Part shown: positions 17,889-28,589 of the stretch, piece after piece | Position numbering within the stretch: the first letter of the stretch is position 1 | How the letters are laid out: every line of letters begins with the position of its first letter | NCBI RefSeq assembly: GCF_019402665.1 | Contig: NZ_VSST01000060.1 | Span: 53,491-117,490, forward strand | Reading direction: 5' to 3' | DNA from: Bradyrhizobium canariense | Lineage (GTDB): Bacteria; Pseudomonadota; Alphaproteobacteria; Rhizobiales; Xanthobacteraceae | DNA length: 64,000 nt | Program-made: the position numbers and the translations under genes | Notes under the pieces: model-generated | What the model was told of the DNA's origin: nothing | What the model saw: the letters and a program-made list of their open reading frames with translations, nothing else | The model's database searches: none

Positions 17889-18704
17889 CTATTCGGCGAG
17901 ACCGAGCGCGGCCAGATGGGCTGCGCCAGCGCGGACGTCGTCGTGGTTGCGAAGTTCGAGGATCAGTCGGGGGTTTGAGGTCAGCCGGCCCAGCGCGCGG
18001 AACACGGCGATCCACGGGATGTTGCCCTCGCCCGGCGCCCAATGCCGGTCAGCAAAGCCGTCGGTATCCTGGAGATGCACATGCGCCAGCATGTCGCCGG
18101 CGGTCTCGACATAGTAGTCGACCGGCGGCGCGCCGGTGGAGATGTGCGCGTAGTTGGCGTGGCCGGTGTCGAGGGAGACGCGCACCTTGCTGCTTTCGAG
18201 CGCCTTGGCGAGACGCACGCGATCGCGCGGATCCTTGTCCTCGATGTTCTCGATGACGATCTCGCAGCCGATGGTTTCGGCGCGCACGATCACCTCGGCG
18301 AGTGTCGCCTTGACGCGTTCGACGAGATTGCCGCGATTATCTGGATAGAGGTCGAGGTTGTTGTGGTCCCAGGTCGTGAATGGCGAATGGATCACCATCT
18401 GCGTCGCGCCGAGAAACTCGGCGGCTTCGAGGCCCTGAAGCAGGCGTTTCGTCACGACTTGGCGGATCATCGGGTCGTGGCTACCGATCGCGAAGCCCCA
18501 GAACGGTCCGTGGATGCCGAGCCGGCCGGTGTGACCTGAGAGCATCTGCTTAATTTCGCTAGCAGCACTTCGCCAGTCGCCGTCGAGCAAGTCCGCGCGA
18601 AAAAAATCCTGAATTTCGAGATCGCGCTGCCGTTCGAGAAGCCAGTCGCGATGCGCAGGGATCGATTTGATGGACAATGCGGCGCCCAGTACCGGCTTCG
18701 ACAT
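17889..18704 (-). CDS. sugar phosphate isomerase/epimerase (TIM-barrel, AP-endonuclease family 2)
   Basis: 271 residues forming a xylose isomerase-like TIM barrel. Candidate metal ligands are seen in MVIHSPF, EIVIENIEDKD, VSLDTGHANYAH and AHVHLQDTDG, in the expected order along the barrel. The reaction is unknown; relatives isomerise or epimerise sugars or act on cyclitols. It is the first gene of the peptide-type ABC operon (30 bp before the binding protein), so it probably processes what that system imports. ATG 18704 is preferred to a TTG/GTG extension to 18728. Confidence 0.85.
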   Translation of the reverse strand: MSKPVLGAALSIKSIPAHRDWLLERQRDLEIQDFFRADLLDGDWRSAASEIKQMLSGHTGRLGIHGPFWGFAIGSHDPMIRQVVTKRLLQGLEAAEFLGATQMVIHSPFTTWDHNNLDLYPDNRGNLVERVKATLAEVIVRAETIGCEIVIENIEDKDPRDRVRLAKALESSKVRVSLDTGHANYAHISTGAPPVDYYVETAGDMLAHVHLQDTDGFADRHWAPGEGNIPWIAVFRALGRLTSNPRLILELRNHDDVRAGAAHLAALGLAE

Positions 18705-19160
18705 GGCTTGCTCCTCGGCCGTCAACAATGACGGGAGCAGCGCTAGACCAGTTCAATGACAGGCCGGTGAAATGCAGGTTCCGCAGCGCTGAGGAGATGT
18801 GGACATCCCCGCGATCGCGTGCATCGAATTCAGGCAGCGGCGAGTGCAGACGCATGCATCCGCGCTCGGATCAAGTGCGATGAAATCCGTAGTGATCCGG
18901 AATGGAATCCTATTCTGATGTCGCGTACATCGCGGGACATCGATCGGCGGCCTTCCAAGGGCATCACCCTCTGATCGCGCAACATGGGGTTGGGGGACCA
19001 CATGGGGCGGGGGGATCAAAGGCTGGGGCAAGGTTACGAGGTCCGGACTCCTAGGCACTCCGGACCTCGGGACTTTCTAGATTGAACGTGATTTCGCGCC
19101 GCCGGCTTGATCAGCCGTGCGGCGCGAAGTCGTTTTGGCGTCGTTATGCCGACACGGGCG
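18705..19160. other. 456-bp intergenic stretch with two hairpins
   Basis: No credible gene is seen. Two inverted repeats lie near the right end: GAGGTCCGGA/TCCGGACCTC at 19038-19068 (10-bp perfect stem) and TTCGCGCCGCCGGCT/AGCCG-T-GCGGCGCGAA at 19093-19128 (15 bp with one bulge). They follow the stop of the minus-strand DUF1236 gene and may terminate it, although no long U-run follows. The left part should hold the promoter of the ABC operon. Confidence 0.5.
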
Positions 19161-20441
19161 CTAGCGCGTCTGGGGCTCGATCGTCACCGTGCAGTCGCCC
19201 TGCCCTTGCGTCGCCACCACGATGTTGCCCGCGGGAGCGCCGAGGGCGATCGGCGCGGACGAGCCGCCGCCGGGCATCTGGACAGTCACGCTCAGAGAAT
19301 CGGTTCGCGCGGTCGAGCCTACGGTCGAGGGCTCTGCCTGGGCCACATTGCCCGAGGCGTCACGCCGCATGATCTGGCAGTTCACATTGCTGCCCCCGGC
19401 CGCGCTCCCTCCTGCCGCAGCCATGCCCGATGAGGTGCCGCCGCTCATTTGCGCACGTGCTCGCGACGGATCGCGGGGCACCTGGCTCACGATGCGATGC
19501 GTCCGCGGCTCCACAATGACGACGTCATCGCCGGTCGCAAAATATTCGTAGTCGCGATATTCGGGCTCGATCGAGACGATCTCGGGCGGAAGCCTGTGAA
19601 GGCGCACGCGCGAGGGAATGGTCTCGCCGACCCGGATCGAAATGTTCAGATTGCGCTCCGGCTCCGCCAGGCGTGCACGGCTCACCGTTTCAGAAATCCG
19701 CACCTGCTTCTCGGAGGTTACCTGCGCCTGCTGATTGGCTTGCGTGTTGGTCTGCGTGGTCTGGTTGGCTTGGTTGGTCTGCGTGCCCGAACTGGCAGGT
19801 GCGCTCTGCGCATTGTTGGTCGGGGCCGTCCGGTTCGTGTCGGTCGCGGTGGCCGGCCGGTTGTTCTGCTGCGCCGGCGGCTGCTGCTCGGCCGCGTTGC
19901 GCGGCGGCTGGGTCTGGTTGCGCTCGTTCTGGTTGGCTGCGGCACCCGTGCGCTCGTTCTGCTGGCTAGACGTGCCTGACTTGGACTTCTCGGACTCTGC
20001 CGTTGATTTCTGCTGCGCGGATTTGTCCTGCTTCGTCTCAGCACTGCTCTTGCTGTCGCGTCCGGGTTTCGTGCTCTCGGCATCGCGGTTGCGATCGCGC
20101 GAGGGCTCGCGGGATTCTTGCGCCTGATCCTTCGATTTCGGCTGGTTGCGCTCGGCAGAACTGGCCGGCTGGCGCTTATCGTCACTCGCGTCCTGCCTGG
20201 CAGCGCCGCCCTTCTCCTCGCGGCCCGCGCCCTGCAATCGTTCCTGGGCGCCCTGCGCGCGCTCTTGAGCACGCTCCTGAACACGCTCTTGGCCGCCGCC
20301 GTGTTGCGGTGCGGCGCCTTTCGCCGGCTCCTCGGTCCGTCTCGGCTCGTCCCTTCGCTCACCGGGCGCCTGGGCGTAGGCGAAGCCGGAAGCAAGCATC
20401 AGTCCGATAGCTGCGGTCGATAACATCAAGTGCTTGCGCAT
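19161..20441 (-). CDS. DUF1236 domain-containing secreted protein with long disordered region
   Basis: 426 residues with a Sec signal peptide (MRKHLMLSTAAIGLMLASGFAYA). Residues about 25-245 are low-complexity and rich in Gln, Asn, Thr, Glu and Lys, with repeated QERAQ and QTNQ units. A DUF1236 module follows (RVRLHRLPPEIVSIEPEYRD and DDVVIVEPRTHRIV), then a Gly/Ser-rich tail with VNCQIMRRD. DUF1236 is common in Bradyrhizobium and Rhodopseudomonas envelope proteins of unknown role. The exported disordered segment suggests an envelope or matrix protein. Confidence 0.8.
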   Translation of the reverse strand: MRKHLMLSTAAIGLMLASGFAYAQAPGERRDEPRRTEEPAKGAAPQHGGGQERVQERAQERAQGAQERLQGAGREEKGGAARQDASDDKRQPASSAERNQPKSKDQAQESREPSRDRNRDAESTKPGRDSKSSAETKQDKSAQQKSTAESEKSKSGTSSQQNERTGAAANQNERNQTQPPRNAAEQQPPAQQNNRPATATDTNRTAPTNNAQSAPASSGTQTNQANQTTQTNTQANQQAQVTSEKQVRISETVSRARLAEPERNLNISIRVGETIPSRVRLHRLPPEIVSIEPEYRDYEYFATGDDVVIVEPRTHRIVSQVPRDPSRARAQMSGGTSSGMAAAGGSAAGGSNVNCQIMRRDASGNVAQAEPSTVGSTARTDSLSVTVQMPGGGSSAPIALGAPAGNIVVATQGQGDCTVTIEPQTR

Positions 20442-20550
20442 GGTCCCTCTCCTCGGAAATTCGCAACAACAGACGCGAACGTTCTGTGGGTGCGAAGGTT
20501 CCTGATCAGGAACGAGGGCTGATCACGCGGTCTCACATCTCAGGCGGGTC

Positions 20551-20937
20551 TCACATCGGGTCCTTCAGCGTGAGCCGCGCCGTGAATGTCACGCTGGTCT
20601 TGCCAACCAGCGCCATGCCTTCGACCTCGGCGCCGTCGGCGGAGTAGTCGCCCGAAAAGCCGCAGGTCACTTCCCTGCCGCCGAACGCGAGTGGCTTGCC
20701 GACGGCCTCGGTGTGCTGATTGACGGTCATGTCGCCGCGCCATTTCCCGTTCCGGAAGGTGTAGCTGCCGGTGTAATAGAAATAGCTGTCACCGCCCATG
20801 ATGCGGCCATCGCAGAGCACGACGACGCCTTTGGCCTGGCCGCGCTTGCCGTCGCGCATCTCAATCTCAAAGATGTAGAGGCCGTTGAGGACCTTCTGTG
20901 GGTTGGCGCCCTGCTCGGGCTCATCGCCGGCCGACAT
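20551..20937 (-). CDS. GrlR-family protein
   Basis: 128 residues. The pattern NGLYIFEIE, a GVVVLCDGRIMGGDSYFYYTGSY beta core and VNQHT resembles the GrlR family, named after the negative regulator of type III secretion in enterobacteria. Rhizobial members are mostly uncharacterised and resemble small lipocalin-like barrels. It has no signal peptide. It follows nadE by 14 bp on the same strand and probably shares its transcript; no secretion genes are nearby. Confidence 0.7.
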   Translation of the reverse strand: MSAGDEPEQGANPQKVLNGLYIFEIEMRDGKRGQAKGVVVLCDGRIMGGDSYFYYTGSYTFRNGKWRGDMTVNQHTEAVGKPLAFGGREVTCGFSGDYSADGAEVEGMALVGKTSVTFTARLTLKDPM

Positions 20938-20951
20938 CGCTCATCTCCCGT

Positions 20952-22985
<2,034 letters not shown>

Positions 22986-23134
22986 CGAGCACAGTCCCTT
23001 TGTCTCGTCGCGACCGGCCTCCGCCAGCTCTGGACTCCATTTAACCCATCGACATGGCCCCGTGCAGGCCATTCGACGGCATGCATAACGGATTTGCAGC
23101 TTCGCTGCCCGGCGCCCGGCCCTTGGAGGCGGTG

Positions 23135-24250
23135 TCAGGCTCTGCGCACCAGCATGCCGGGCAGATCGTCGCACAGCCATTCGGCGATCCGGGGCCAGGC
23201 ATGGCCATGGGTCCGCGCCCCCATGAACAGGCCAAGATGGTTGCTGGGCTCGGAGGCCGCCGCAACGAAGGCCGGCGGTGTGCCGAGCAAACCGGCGGTG
23301 GCGAGCGCCTGCGCAGCCGGCACGACGTCGTCATCGAGCCCGGCCAGCAGGAAGACCGGCGCCTTGACGTCCTTCAGATCAATCACGCGGCCGAGTGCCG
23401 TGAATTGGCCGCGCGCGATCCGGTTCTCTCGGAAGATCCAGTTGACGATCTCGAGATAATAGGTGCCGGGCAGATTGAGAGGCTCGGCGTTCCAGCGCTC
23501 GAAGCGTGCCAGCAGCGCCGCACCTTCCTCGCCGGAGAGGTCGCTCTGCAGCGCCGTCGCGATGTCGTCGCAGCTCGGCGCCTTCGACCAGACACGCAGC
23601 ATCTCCTCGCCGCTGACATTGCCGCCGCCGCGGGCGACGAGCTGGTCATAGACCATCTCCGGCGCGTTGCGGGCGAGCTGCGACAGCCTGGACTCGATCG
23701 AGAGGTCGACGGGCGCGCCTGCCAGCACCAGCCGCCGCACCTTGGCGGGAAAGCGCGCCGCATAGAGCAGCGACAGCCAGCCACCCTGGCACAGGCCGAC
23801 GAGATCGACCGGGGCGCCGATCTCGTCGACGGCGACGTTGAGATCGCCGAGATAGCTGTCGATCGAGAGATAGCGCATGTCGGGTGCGGCCGAGCGCCAG
23901 TCGGTGAGATAGACCCGGTCGATGCCGCCATTTTGCAGGGACTGCACCACGCTGTGGCCGGGCGCGAAGTCGGCGATCAGGGCCCGGTGCAGCGCATAGG
24001 GCGCGCAGACCAGTGCCGGGAGGCCGGAGCCCGTTCGCGTGCAATCGCGCAGGCGCATGGTCGCAAGCTCCAGCGCGACGGAGTTGGGCGTGGTCCACGG
24101 CAGACTGCTGTCGGCCTGCTCCGGCGGACCGCGGTCGAGCCATCCGAAGCAGGCGTCCATGGCAAGCCGAGCTGCTGCGAACGGCCACAGCAGCGGGTCA
24201 TCCGGGACCGGGCCCGGTGCGCGCTGCTGTTTGCCGGTCTTCTCCGCCAT
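23135..24250 (-). CDS. PhaC-like alpha/beta hydrolase
   Basis: 371 residues with an alpha/beta-hydrolase core. The nucleophile elbow reads LVGLCQGGW, so the nucleophile is Cys in G-x-C-x-G-G, as in polyhydroxyalkanoate synthases rather than Ser lipases. Asp is in GLDDDVVP and His in SNHLGLFMG, completing a plausible triad. Length is shorter than class I PhaC (about 590) because the N-terminal domain is missing. It could be a polyhydroxyalkanoate-related acyltransferase or depolymerase. It lies 16 bp after pncA and 149 bp before nadE. Confidence 0.75.
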   Translation of the reverse strand: MAEKTGKQQRAPGPVPDDPLLWPFAAARLAMDACFGWLDRGPPEQADSSLPWTTPNSVALELATMRLRDCTRTGSGLPALVCAPYALHRALIADFAPGHSVVQSLQNGGIDRVYLTDWRSAAPDMRYLSIDSYLGDLNVAVDEIGAPVDLVGLCQGGWLSLLYAARFPAKVRRLVLAGAPVDLSIESRLSQLARNAPEMVYDQLVARGGGNVSGEEMLRVWSKAPSCDDIATALQSDLSGEEGAALLARFERWNAEPLNLPGTYYLEIVNWIFRENRIARGQFTALGRVIDLKDVKAPVFLLAGLDDDVVPAAQALATAGLLGTPPAFVAAASEPSNHLGLFMGARTHGHAWPRIAEWLCDDLPGMLVRRA

Positions 24251-24266
24251 GGCTATCTCACGGTCC

Positions 24267-24905
24267 TCACAGGAAGGCCTCGAAGCTGACGAGCGAAATA
24301 CCGCGCTCCCGAAAACTCTGATGGGTCGCGGCCACCGAGCCGTCGAGATCGATGCCGCGGCAGGCGTCCTCGATGACTGCGACCTCGAACCCCGCCTTGC
24401 GGGCATCCTCCGCCGAGAAGCGGACGCAGAAATCGAACGCGAGGCCGGCGACGAAGACGGTGTTCAACTCGCGTTCGCGCAAATATCCGAGCAGGCCGGT
24501 CGGCGTTTTCCTGTCGTTCTCGAACAGCGCCGAATAGGAATCGATGCCGCGCCGAAACCCCTTCCGCACCACGAGATTTGCGCGAGTGGCGTCGAGATCG
24601 CGATGAAATTCAGCGCCGGCCGTGCCCTGCACGCAATGGCTCGGCCAGAGCACCTGGACGCCATAGTCAAGCGCAATGGTCTCGAACGGCTGTTTGCCCG
24701 TATGGTTCGGGGCAAAGGAGACATGATCGCGGGGATGCCAGTCCTGGGTCAGCACCACATTGGCGAATTTTTGGGCGATCCGATTGATGGCGGGGACAAC
24801 CTTCTCGCCGCCGGGCACGGCGAGCGCCCCGCCCGTGCAAAAATCGTTCTGCACGTCGATGACCAGGAGCACGTCGCGGTCGGAAATCTTCATCGCAAGG
24901 TCCAT
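24267..24905 (-). CDS. pncA: nicotinamidase
   Basis: 212 residues from ATG 24905, or 208 from ATG 24893. The isochorismatase-like fold shows catalytic Asp in LLVIDVQNDFC, Lys in VVRKGF and Cys in GLAFDFCVRF, with metal-binding DWHPRDH. It hydrolyses nicotinamide to nicotinate for NAD salvage. It leads a same-strand run with the PhaC-like hydrolase and nadE. A longer frame to 24986 is less likely. Confidence 0.93.
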   Translation of the reverse strand: MDLAMKISDRDVLLVIDVQNDFCTGGALAVPGGEKVVPAINRIAQKFANVVLTQDWHPRDHVSFAPNHTGKQPFETIALDYGVQVLWPSHCVQGTAGAEFHRDLDATRANLVVRKGFRRGIDSYSALFENDRKTPTGLLGYLRERELNTVFVAGLAFDFCVRFSAEDARKAGFEVAVIEDACRGIDLDGSVAATHQSFRERGISLVSFEAFL

Positions 24906-25161
24906 TCCAGGCCATCCCGCGCGACCGGCGCCGAAGGCCACGCCGCCAGTGTCGATCTTCCCGCGCTGCTTCGCAACCACCGACAAGGTGCGGCGATATG
25001 CGCGAATGCACCCCGTCGGGACCGGGATGCAACGGTTTGGGCTGATACGTGTTGACTAGATCCACCCGGGGACGGATTCTGACAGCCGTTCGCGTCTTGC
25101 GATCGGATAGAGCGGAGGAAGCGGTTCCCGCAGCCGGAAGGGCTGCGGCAGCCATACGCAC

Positions 25162-26133
25162 ATGACCATCGGCAAGACAGGACAGATTCTTCTCGCCGAT
25201 ATCGGCGGCACCAATGCGCGCTTCGCGCTCAGTCAGGGCGACCAGACCGGACCGATCGACTACGTCAAAGTGGCAGACTTCCCGACCGTCCGGGAAGCCA
25301 TTGCCGATGTTCTCGCGCGTCGCTGCCACGGCCTACCGCCCCCAAGGGCCGTGCTGGCCGTGGCGGGCCCGGTGACCAACAACCGCTGCGTCATGACCAA
25401 CAGCCCCTGGGTCATCGACGGCAACGAGCTCCAGCCGGCCTTCGGCTTCGACAGCGTCCATGTGCTCAACGATTTCGAGGTGGTGGCCTGGTCCCTGCCC
25501 GCCCTGCAGCCCGCCGACCTGATCCCGCTCGGCAGACAAGATGGCCTTCCCGGAGAGCCGTTGCTGGTGGTTGGCCCCGGAACCGGCTTTGGCGTTTCCT
25601 GCCTGGTCGAGCGCCATGGCGCACGACTGGCTGTCGTCACCGAGGCCGGCCACGCGACCCTGCCGGCGGAGGACGAGCGCGAGGAACGCGTCATCGCCTG
25701 CATGCGCCGACGCCTCGGCCATGTCTCCATCGAGCGTGGCGCGTTGTCCGGTTCCGGCCTGCAAAGCCTCTACGAGGCGCTGGCCGAGATTGACGGCGCT
25801 CAGGTGCCGCATCGCGATGCTGCCGCCATCACGAAGGCCGCCCTGGAAGGCAGTTGCGAGCTCAGCCGCAAGACGCTGGAGATGTTTTGCGCCATTCTCG
25901 GCTCGGTCGCGGGCAATCTCGCGGTGACCTTCGGCGCACGCGGCGGCGTCTATATCGCCGGCGGAATCGTGCCGCGCTTTCCCGACTTCCTTGCAGCTTC
26001 CGCATTCCGGGCGCGCTTCGAAGCCAAGGGACGCTTCCAGGATTATCTGCGCAACATCCCGACCCGGCTGGTCACCAAACCCGATGCGAGTTTCCTCGGC
26101 CTCAAGATGTTCGCCGAGCACAACCAGCCTTAA
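25162..26133 (+). CDS. glk: glucokinase
   Basis: 323 residues, normal for the bacterial Glk family. ATP-binding ADIGGTNARF is at residues 12-21, VAGPV at about 69-73, catalytic Asp in VHVLNDFEV, phosphate-2 loop VVGPGTGFGV and the GSVAGNLAVTFGARGGVYIAGG adenosine region near 255-275. It phosphorylates glucose to glucose-6-phosphate in the cytoplasm. It is divergent from pncA. Confidence 0.95.
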   Translation: MTIGKTGQILLADIGGTNARFALSQGDQTGPIDYVKVADFPTVREAIADVLARRCHGLPPPRAVLAVAGPVTNNRCVMTNSPWVIDGNELQPAFGFDSVHVLNDFEVVAWSLPALQPADLIPLGRQDGLPGEPLLVVGPGTGFGVSCLVERHGARLAVVTEAGHATLPAEDEREERVIACMRRRLGHVSIERGALSGSGLQSLYEALAEIDGAQVPHRDAAAITKAALEGSCELSRKTLEMFCAILGSVAGNLAVTFGARGGVYIAGGIVPRFPDFLAASAFRARFEAKGRFQDYLRNIPTRLVTKPDASFLGLKMFAEHNQP

Positions 26134-26272
26134 CGGCGCGCGCCTCCGTTCGCGCCCAGTAATTCACAGCTGATTAACGAGCACGCGCGCGCGACGCGGG
26201 ATCGTGCTTGCGCGCACGTCCCGGATGAGAAACAATCCTGGCTTGTGTGTGGCGTAGTTGCGGGGGCGTGAC

Positions 26273-26476
26273 ATGCGTAAGCAGGATCTGGGTTTCGACT
26301 ATCACCGCTATCACCGCCTGCTGCTCGAGGCGGACGACGATGGCAAGCGGCTGGCCCTGATCGAGCTCTTGATCGAGGAAAAGGCGCGTGACCGCCTCGC
26401 CGCCCAGCGCGCTTCGGACCGCGCCGCCATGACGGCCCACACCATCGCTACCGTGCTAAAGAACGGGCGCCAGTGA
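26273..26476 (+). CDS. small hypothetical protein
   Basis: 67 residues from ATG 26273 (MRKQDLGFDYHRYHRLL); an upstream TTG (26258) is possible. It is highly charged and helical (EADDDGKRLALIELLIEEKARDRL), with no signal or membrane segment. The family is not recognised. It sits alone between glk and a small membrane protein gene. Confidence 0.55.
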   Translation: MRKQDLGFDYHRYHRLLLEADDDGKRLALIELLIEEKARDRLAAQRASDRAAMTAHTIATVLKNGRQ

Positions 26477-26613
26477 AACGAGTGATTGCGCTACGGTGCC
26501 CGCAAACGCGGCATCAATTGCCATTTCGTTAACGATCCCTCGAAAGCTCGCGTCAAACTTTTTGCTCTAGGAGTCCCCCCACCTGATCCAATTCAGGGGC
26601 AACAAAGGGGGGA

Positions 26614-26775
26614 ATGAACATGAGCATGATTTCGATCGCCGCGATGCCGGCCACCATCGAAACCCGTTTGGCCGATTCTTCATTCAAGACCATCTTGCTG
26701 TTTTGCTGCACGGGCCTGGTCGCCTCGTTCGGCCTGATGGCGCGCGGCATCGATCTCGGCGCCGGCCTGATGTGA
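26614..26775 (+). CDS. small single-span membrane protein
   Basis: A 53-residue ORF starting MNMSMISIAAMPATIETRLA after an AAAGGGGGGA ribosome site. One hydrophobic segment (TILLFCCTGLVASFGLMA) is followed by a short GIDLGAGLM tail. A strong intrinsic terminator follows 27 bases after the stop, supporting an independent transcript. Function is unknown. Confidence 0.65.
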   Translation: MNMSMISIAAMPATIETRLADSSFKTILLFCCTGLVASFGLMARGIDLGAGLM

Positions 26776-26801
26776 GACCGCGACGGATTCCGTCGCGAAG
26801 T

Positions 26802-26832
26802 GGCCGCCCCTGACGGGCGGCCATTTTTGTTT
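26802..26832 (+). terminator. intrinsic terminator
   Basis: GGCCGCCC (26802-26809), a 5-base loop and GGGCGGCC (26815-26822) form a perfect 8-bp stem followed by ATTTTTGTTTT. It ends the small membrane protein transcript. A second hairpin, GCGACGGA-T-TCCGTCGC, lies just upstream. The response regulator gene converges on this site. Confidence 0.85.
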
Positions 26833-26837
26833 TGGTC

Positions 26838-27215
26838 TCAGTGCGGCGTCTTAGCTGCCGCTTCCGGAAACATCGAATCGATCATCGCCCTGAGCTGATC
26901 GATCGAAATCGGCTTGCGCAGGATCGGCCGCCGTCGGAGCAAGGACGGCAGCAGCTCCGGACCGTAGCCCGTGGCGAACAAAAACGGCTTGCCGCGACGC
27001 TCGATCAGGTCGGCGACCGGATCGACGTAGACGCCCTTGAGATTGATGTCGAGGATCGCAAGATCGTACTGCGCGGTCATGGCGAAAGCACTGGCGTCCC
27101 GCACATTGTCCGCTTCCGCGGCGACGTGGTGGCCGAGTTCCTCCACCATGTCCGCCATCATCATCCGGATCAACGTCTCGTCTTCGACCAGGAAAACGGA
27201 GAGTCCGTCCGCCAT
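26838..27215 (-). CDS. single-domain response regulator
   Basis: 125 residues consisting of one receiver domain. The acidic pair is in FLVEDETLI, the phosphoacceptor Asp in LAILDINLKG, Thr in FLFATGYG and Lys in ILRKPIS. No output domain is present, so it acts as a phosphorelay shuttle or binds a partner directly. No histidine kinase is adjacent. Confidence 0.92.
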   Translation of the reverse strand: MADGLSVFLVEDETLIRMMMADMVEELGHHVAAEADNVRDASAFAMTAQYDLAILDINLKGVYVDPVADLIERRGKPFLFATGYGPELLPSLLRRRPILRKPISIDQLRAMIDSMFPEAAAKTPH

Positions 27216-27326
27216 ATCAACCCCGCCATCAGCTTCCGAAGCTAATCATAACCGAATCGCGAAGAGGATTCACGAATTCGTGGCGGGGGCCGTTAATTCG
27301 GACACGCCCGATCCGATTCAACTTGA

Positions 27327-28112
27327 TCAATCCAGTCCTCGTTCGTGGCTGAGCCGCACCATCTCCTGTACGAAGACCTGCTTCTGCTTGTCATCGAGGC
27401 TCGAATAGAGGGGTTCGGCGGCGTCGGCGACATTGCGCTGGTCGGCAGCGCGGTCGATGAGAAATTGGGCCTCGTTGCGCATCTGCTCGACGATGTCGTC
27501 GGGAGGATCCCGCTTGGCGCGCGCAACCCGCAGGTTGAGCCGCTCAGCACCGTTATGCCCGAGGTAGTGCATGGCGCTCGAGAATCCGTACCAGTGCTTC
27601 TCCTGCTCGGGCGTGAGGTTCAGTTCGGTCTTGATCCGCTCAATATAGGAGTCGCTGTTGGTGACGATCTGGTCGGCGGTCAATTGCGGCGCGCCGGTCT
27701 GGGTCAGGACCGTGACATCCTGCGGAGCGTTCTTCGCCTCCTTGCTCGCCTTGGCGCCCTTGCCCGCCTTGGCGCTCTTGGCATCCTTGTCCTTGCCGGC
27801 GCCCTGCTTGGCGTCCTTGGCCGCATCCTTGCTTGCGTCCTTGCTCGCATCCTTGGCTGCAGGCGCCTGATTGCCATTATTGCCAACGCCGAGCACGCCG
27901 GTGAAAACGCCGACCACACCGCCGATCGCGCCGCCAAGCACGCCGCCGACCGGACCTGCCGCCTTGTTCCCGGCCGCCGCTCCTTCCTGAACCCCTTTGA
28001 CCAGGCCTTGAGCGTTCGCCACCGCGGCTGCGCCGAGCAGCAACACGAAAACGGACCCCAGCGCGAACCATCGTCGCAGGTTAAGCCGCGCGAGCGGCGC
28101 CGGGTTTATCAT
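27327..28112 (-). CDS. Spy/CpxP (LTXXQ) family protein with Lys/Ala-rich linker
   Basis: 261 residues from ATG 28112, chosen for the GGAG six bases upstream; another ATG lies at 28124. A signal peptide or N-terminal anchor (RRWFALGSVFVLLLGAAAVANA) is followed by a Gly-rich segment (GGVLGGAIGGVVGVFTGVLG), then a 45-residue Lys/Ala/Asp repeat (KDASKDASKDAAKDAK). The C-terminus is helical and carries LNLTPEQEKHW, an LTXXQ-type motif of periplasmic Spy/CpxP chaperones. A role in envelope stress or metal sensing is plausible but not shown. Confidence 0.7.
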   Translation of the reverse strand: MINPAPLARLNLRRWFALGSVFVLLLGAAAVANAQGLVKGVQEGAAAGNKAAGPVGGVLGGAIGGVVGVFTGVLGVGNNGNQAPAAKDASKDASKDAAKDAKQGAGKDKDAKSAKAGKGAKASKEAKNAPQDVTVLTQTGAPQLTADQIVTNSDSYIERIKTELNLTPEQEKHWYGFSSAMHYLGHNGAERLNLRVARAKRDPPDDIVEQMRNEAQFLIDRAADQRNVADAAEPLYSSLDDKQKQVFVQEMVRLSHERGLD

Positions 28113-28589
28113 TCTGGTCTCCATCTCGATCTGATTAGGCTGTTGGGGGTGAGAACCACTCGCCAGTTGCAACTCTATCGTTTTCACCGCTTCGAGGTCT
28201 AGCCACCGACAATTGCTATCCACGCCCGAAAAGTGTTTGGCCCGAGGCGCTTATGCAGGCTTATTCGAAACTGCGGCGTAATTGCGCATGCATCGGCCGG
28301 GCAGGTCGGCGCAAAGTGTGCGTCGCAAAATGACCGATCGTGGTTCATGGCCTGCGCAGGACATCGAGGGCACTGCCACCTTCCCGGACACAACGTTAGT
28401 TCTAGGCGCAAGTCGTTCGGTTTTCTCGACAGACGCAATCAATCATGATCTGATCGCGCTACCAATTTGCCTTCGAAGCCGACGGCATCAATAAGAAACG
28501 TCGAACAAGAAACTTTCAAAAAGAACGCAGAACTCGGAAGAGTTCAGAGGAAACGCCAGAACAATAAAACACCCAAGCGAGGAAACGAG
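28113..28589. promoter_or_regulatory. divergent intergenic region upstream of the sugar-type ABC operon
   Basis: 477 bp without a convincing gene. It must carry promoters for the LTXXQ gene (leftward) and the ABC operon (rightward); I cannot place either with confidence. The only clear structure is GAACTC-GGAA-GAGTTC at 28530-28545, a 6-bp hairpin with a GNRA-type loop inside the probable 5' untranslated region of the operon. Confidence 0.45.

Noticed and set aside
19719..20400. CRISPR-like or repeat array inside the DUF1236 gene
   Set aside because: The repetition is codon-level low complexity (Gln/Asn/Glu/Arg), without regular repeats and spacers.
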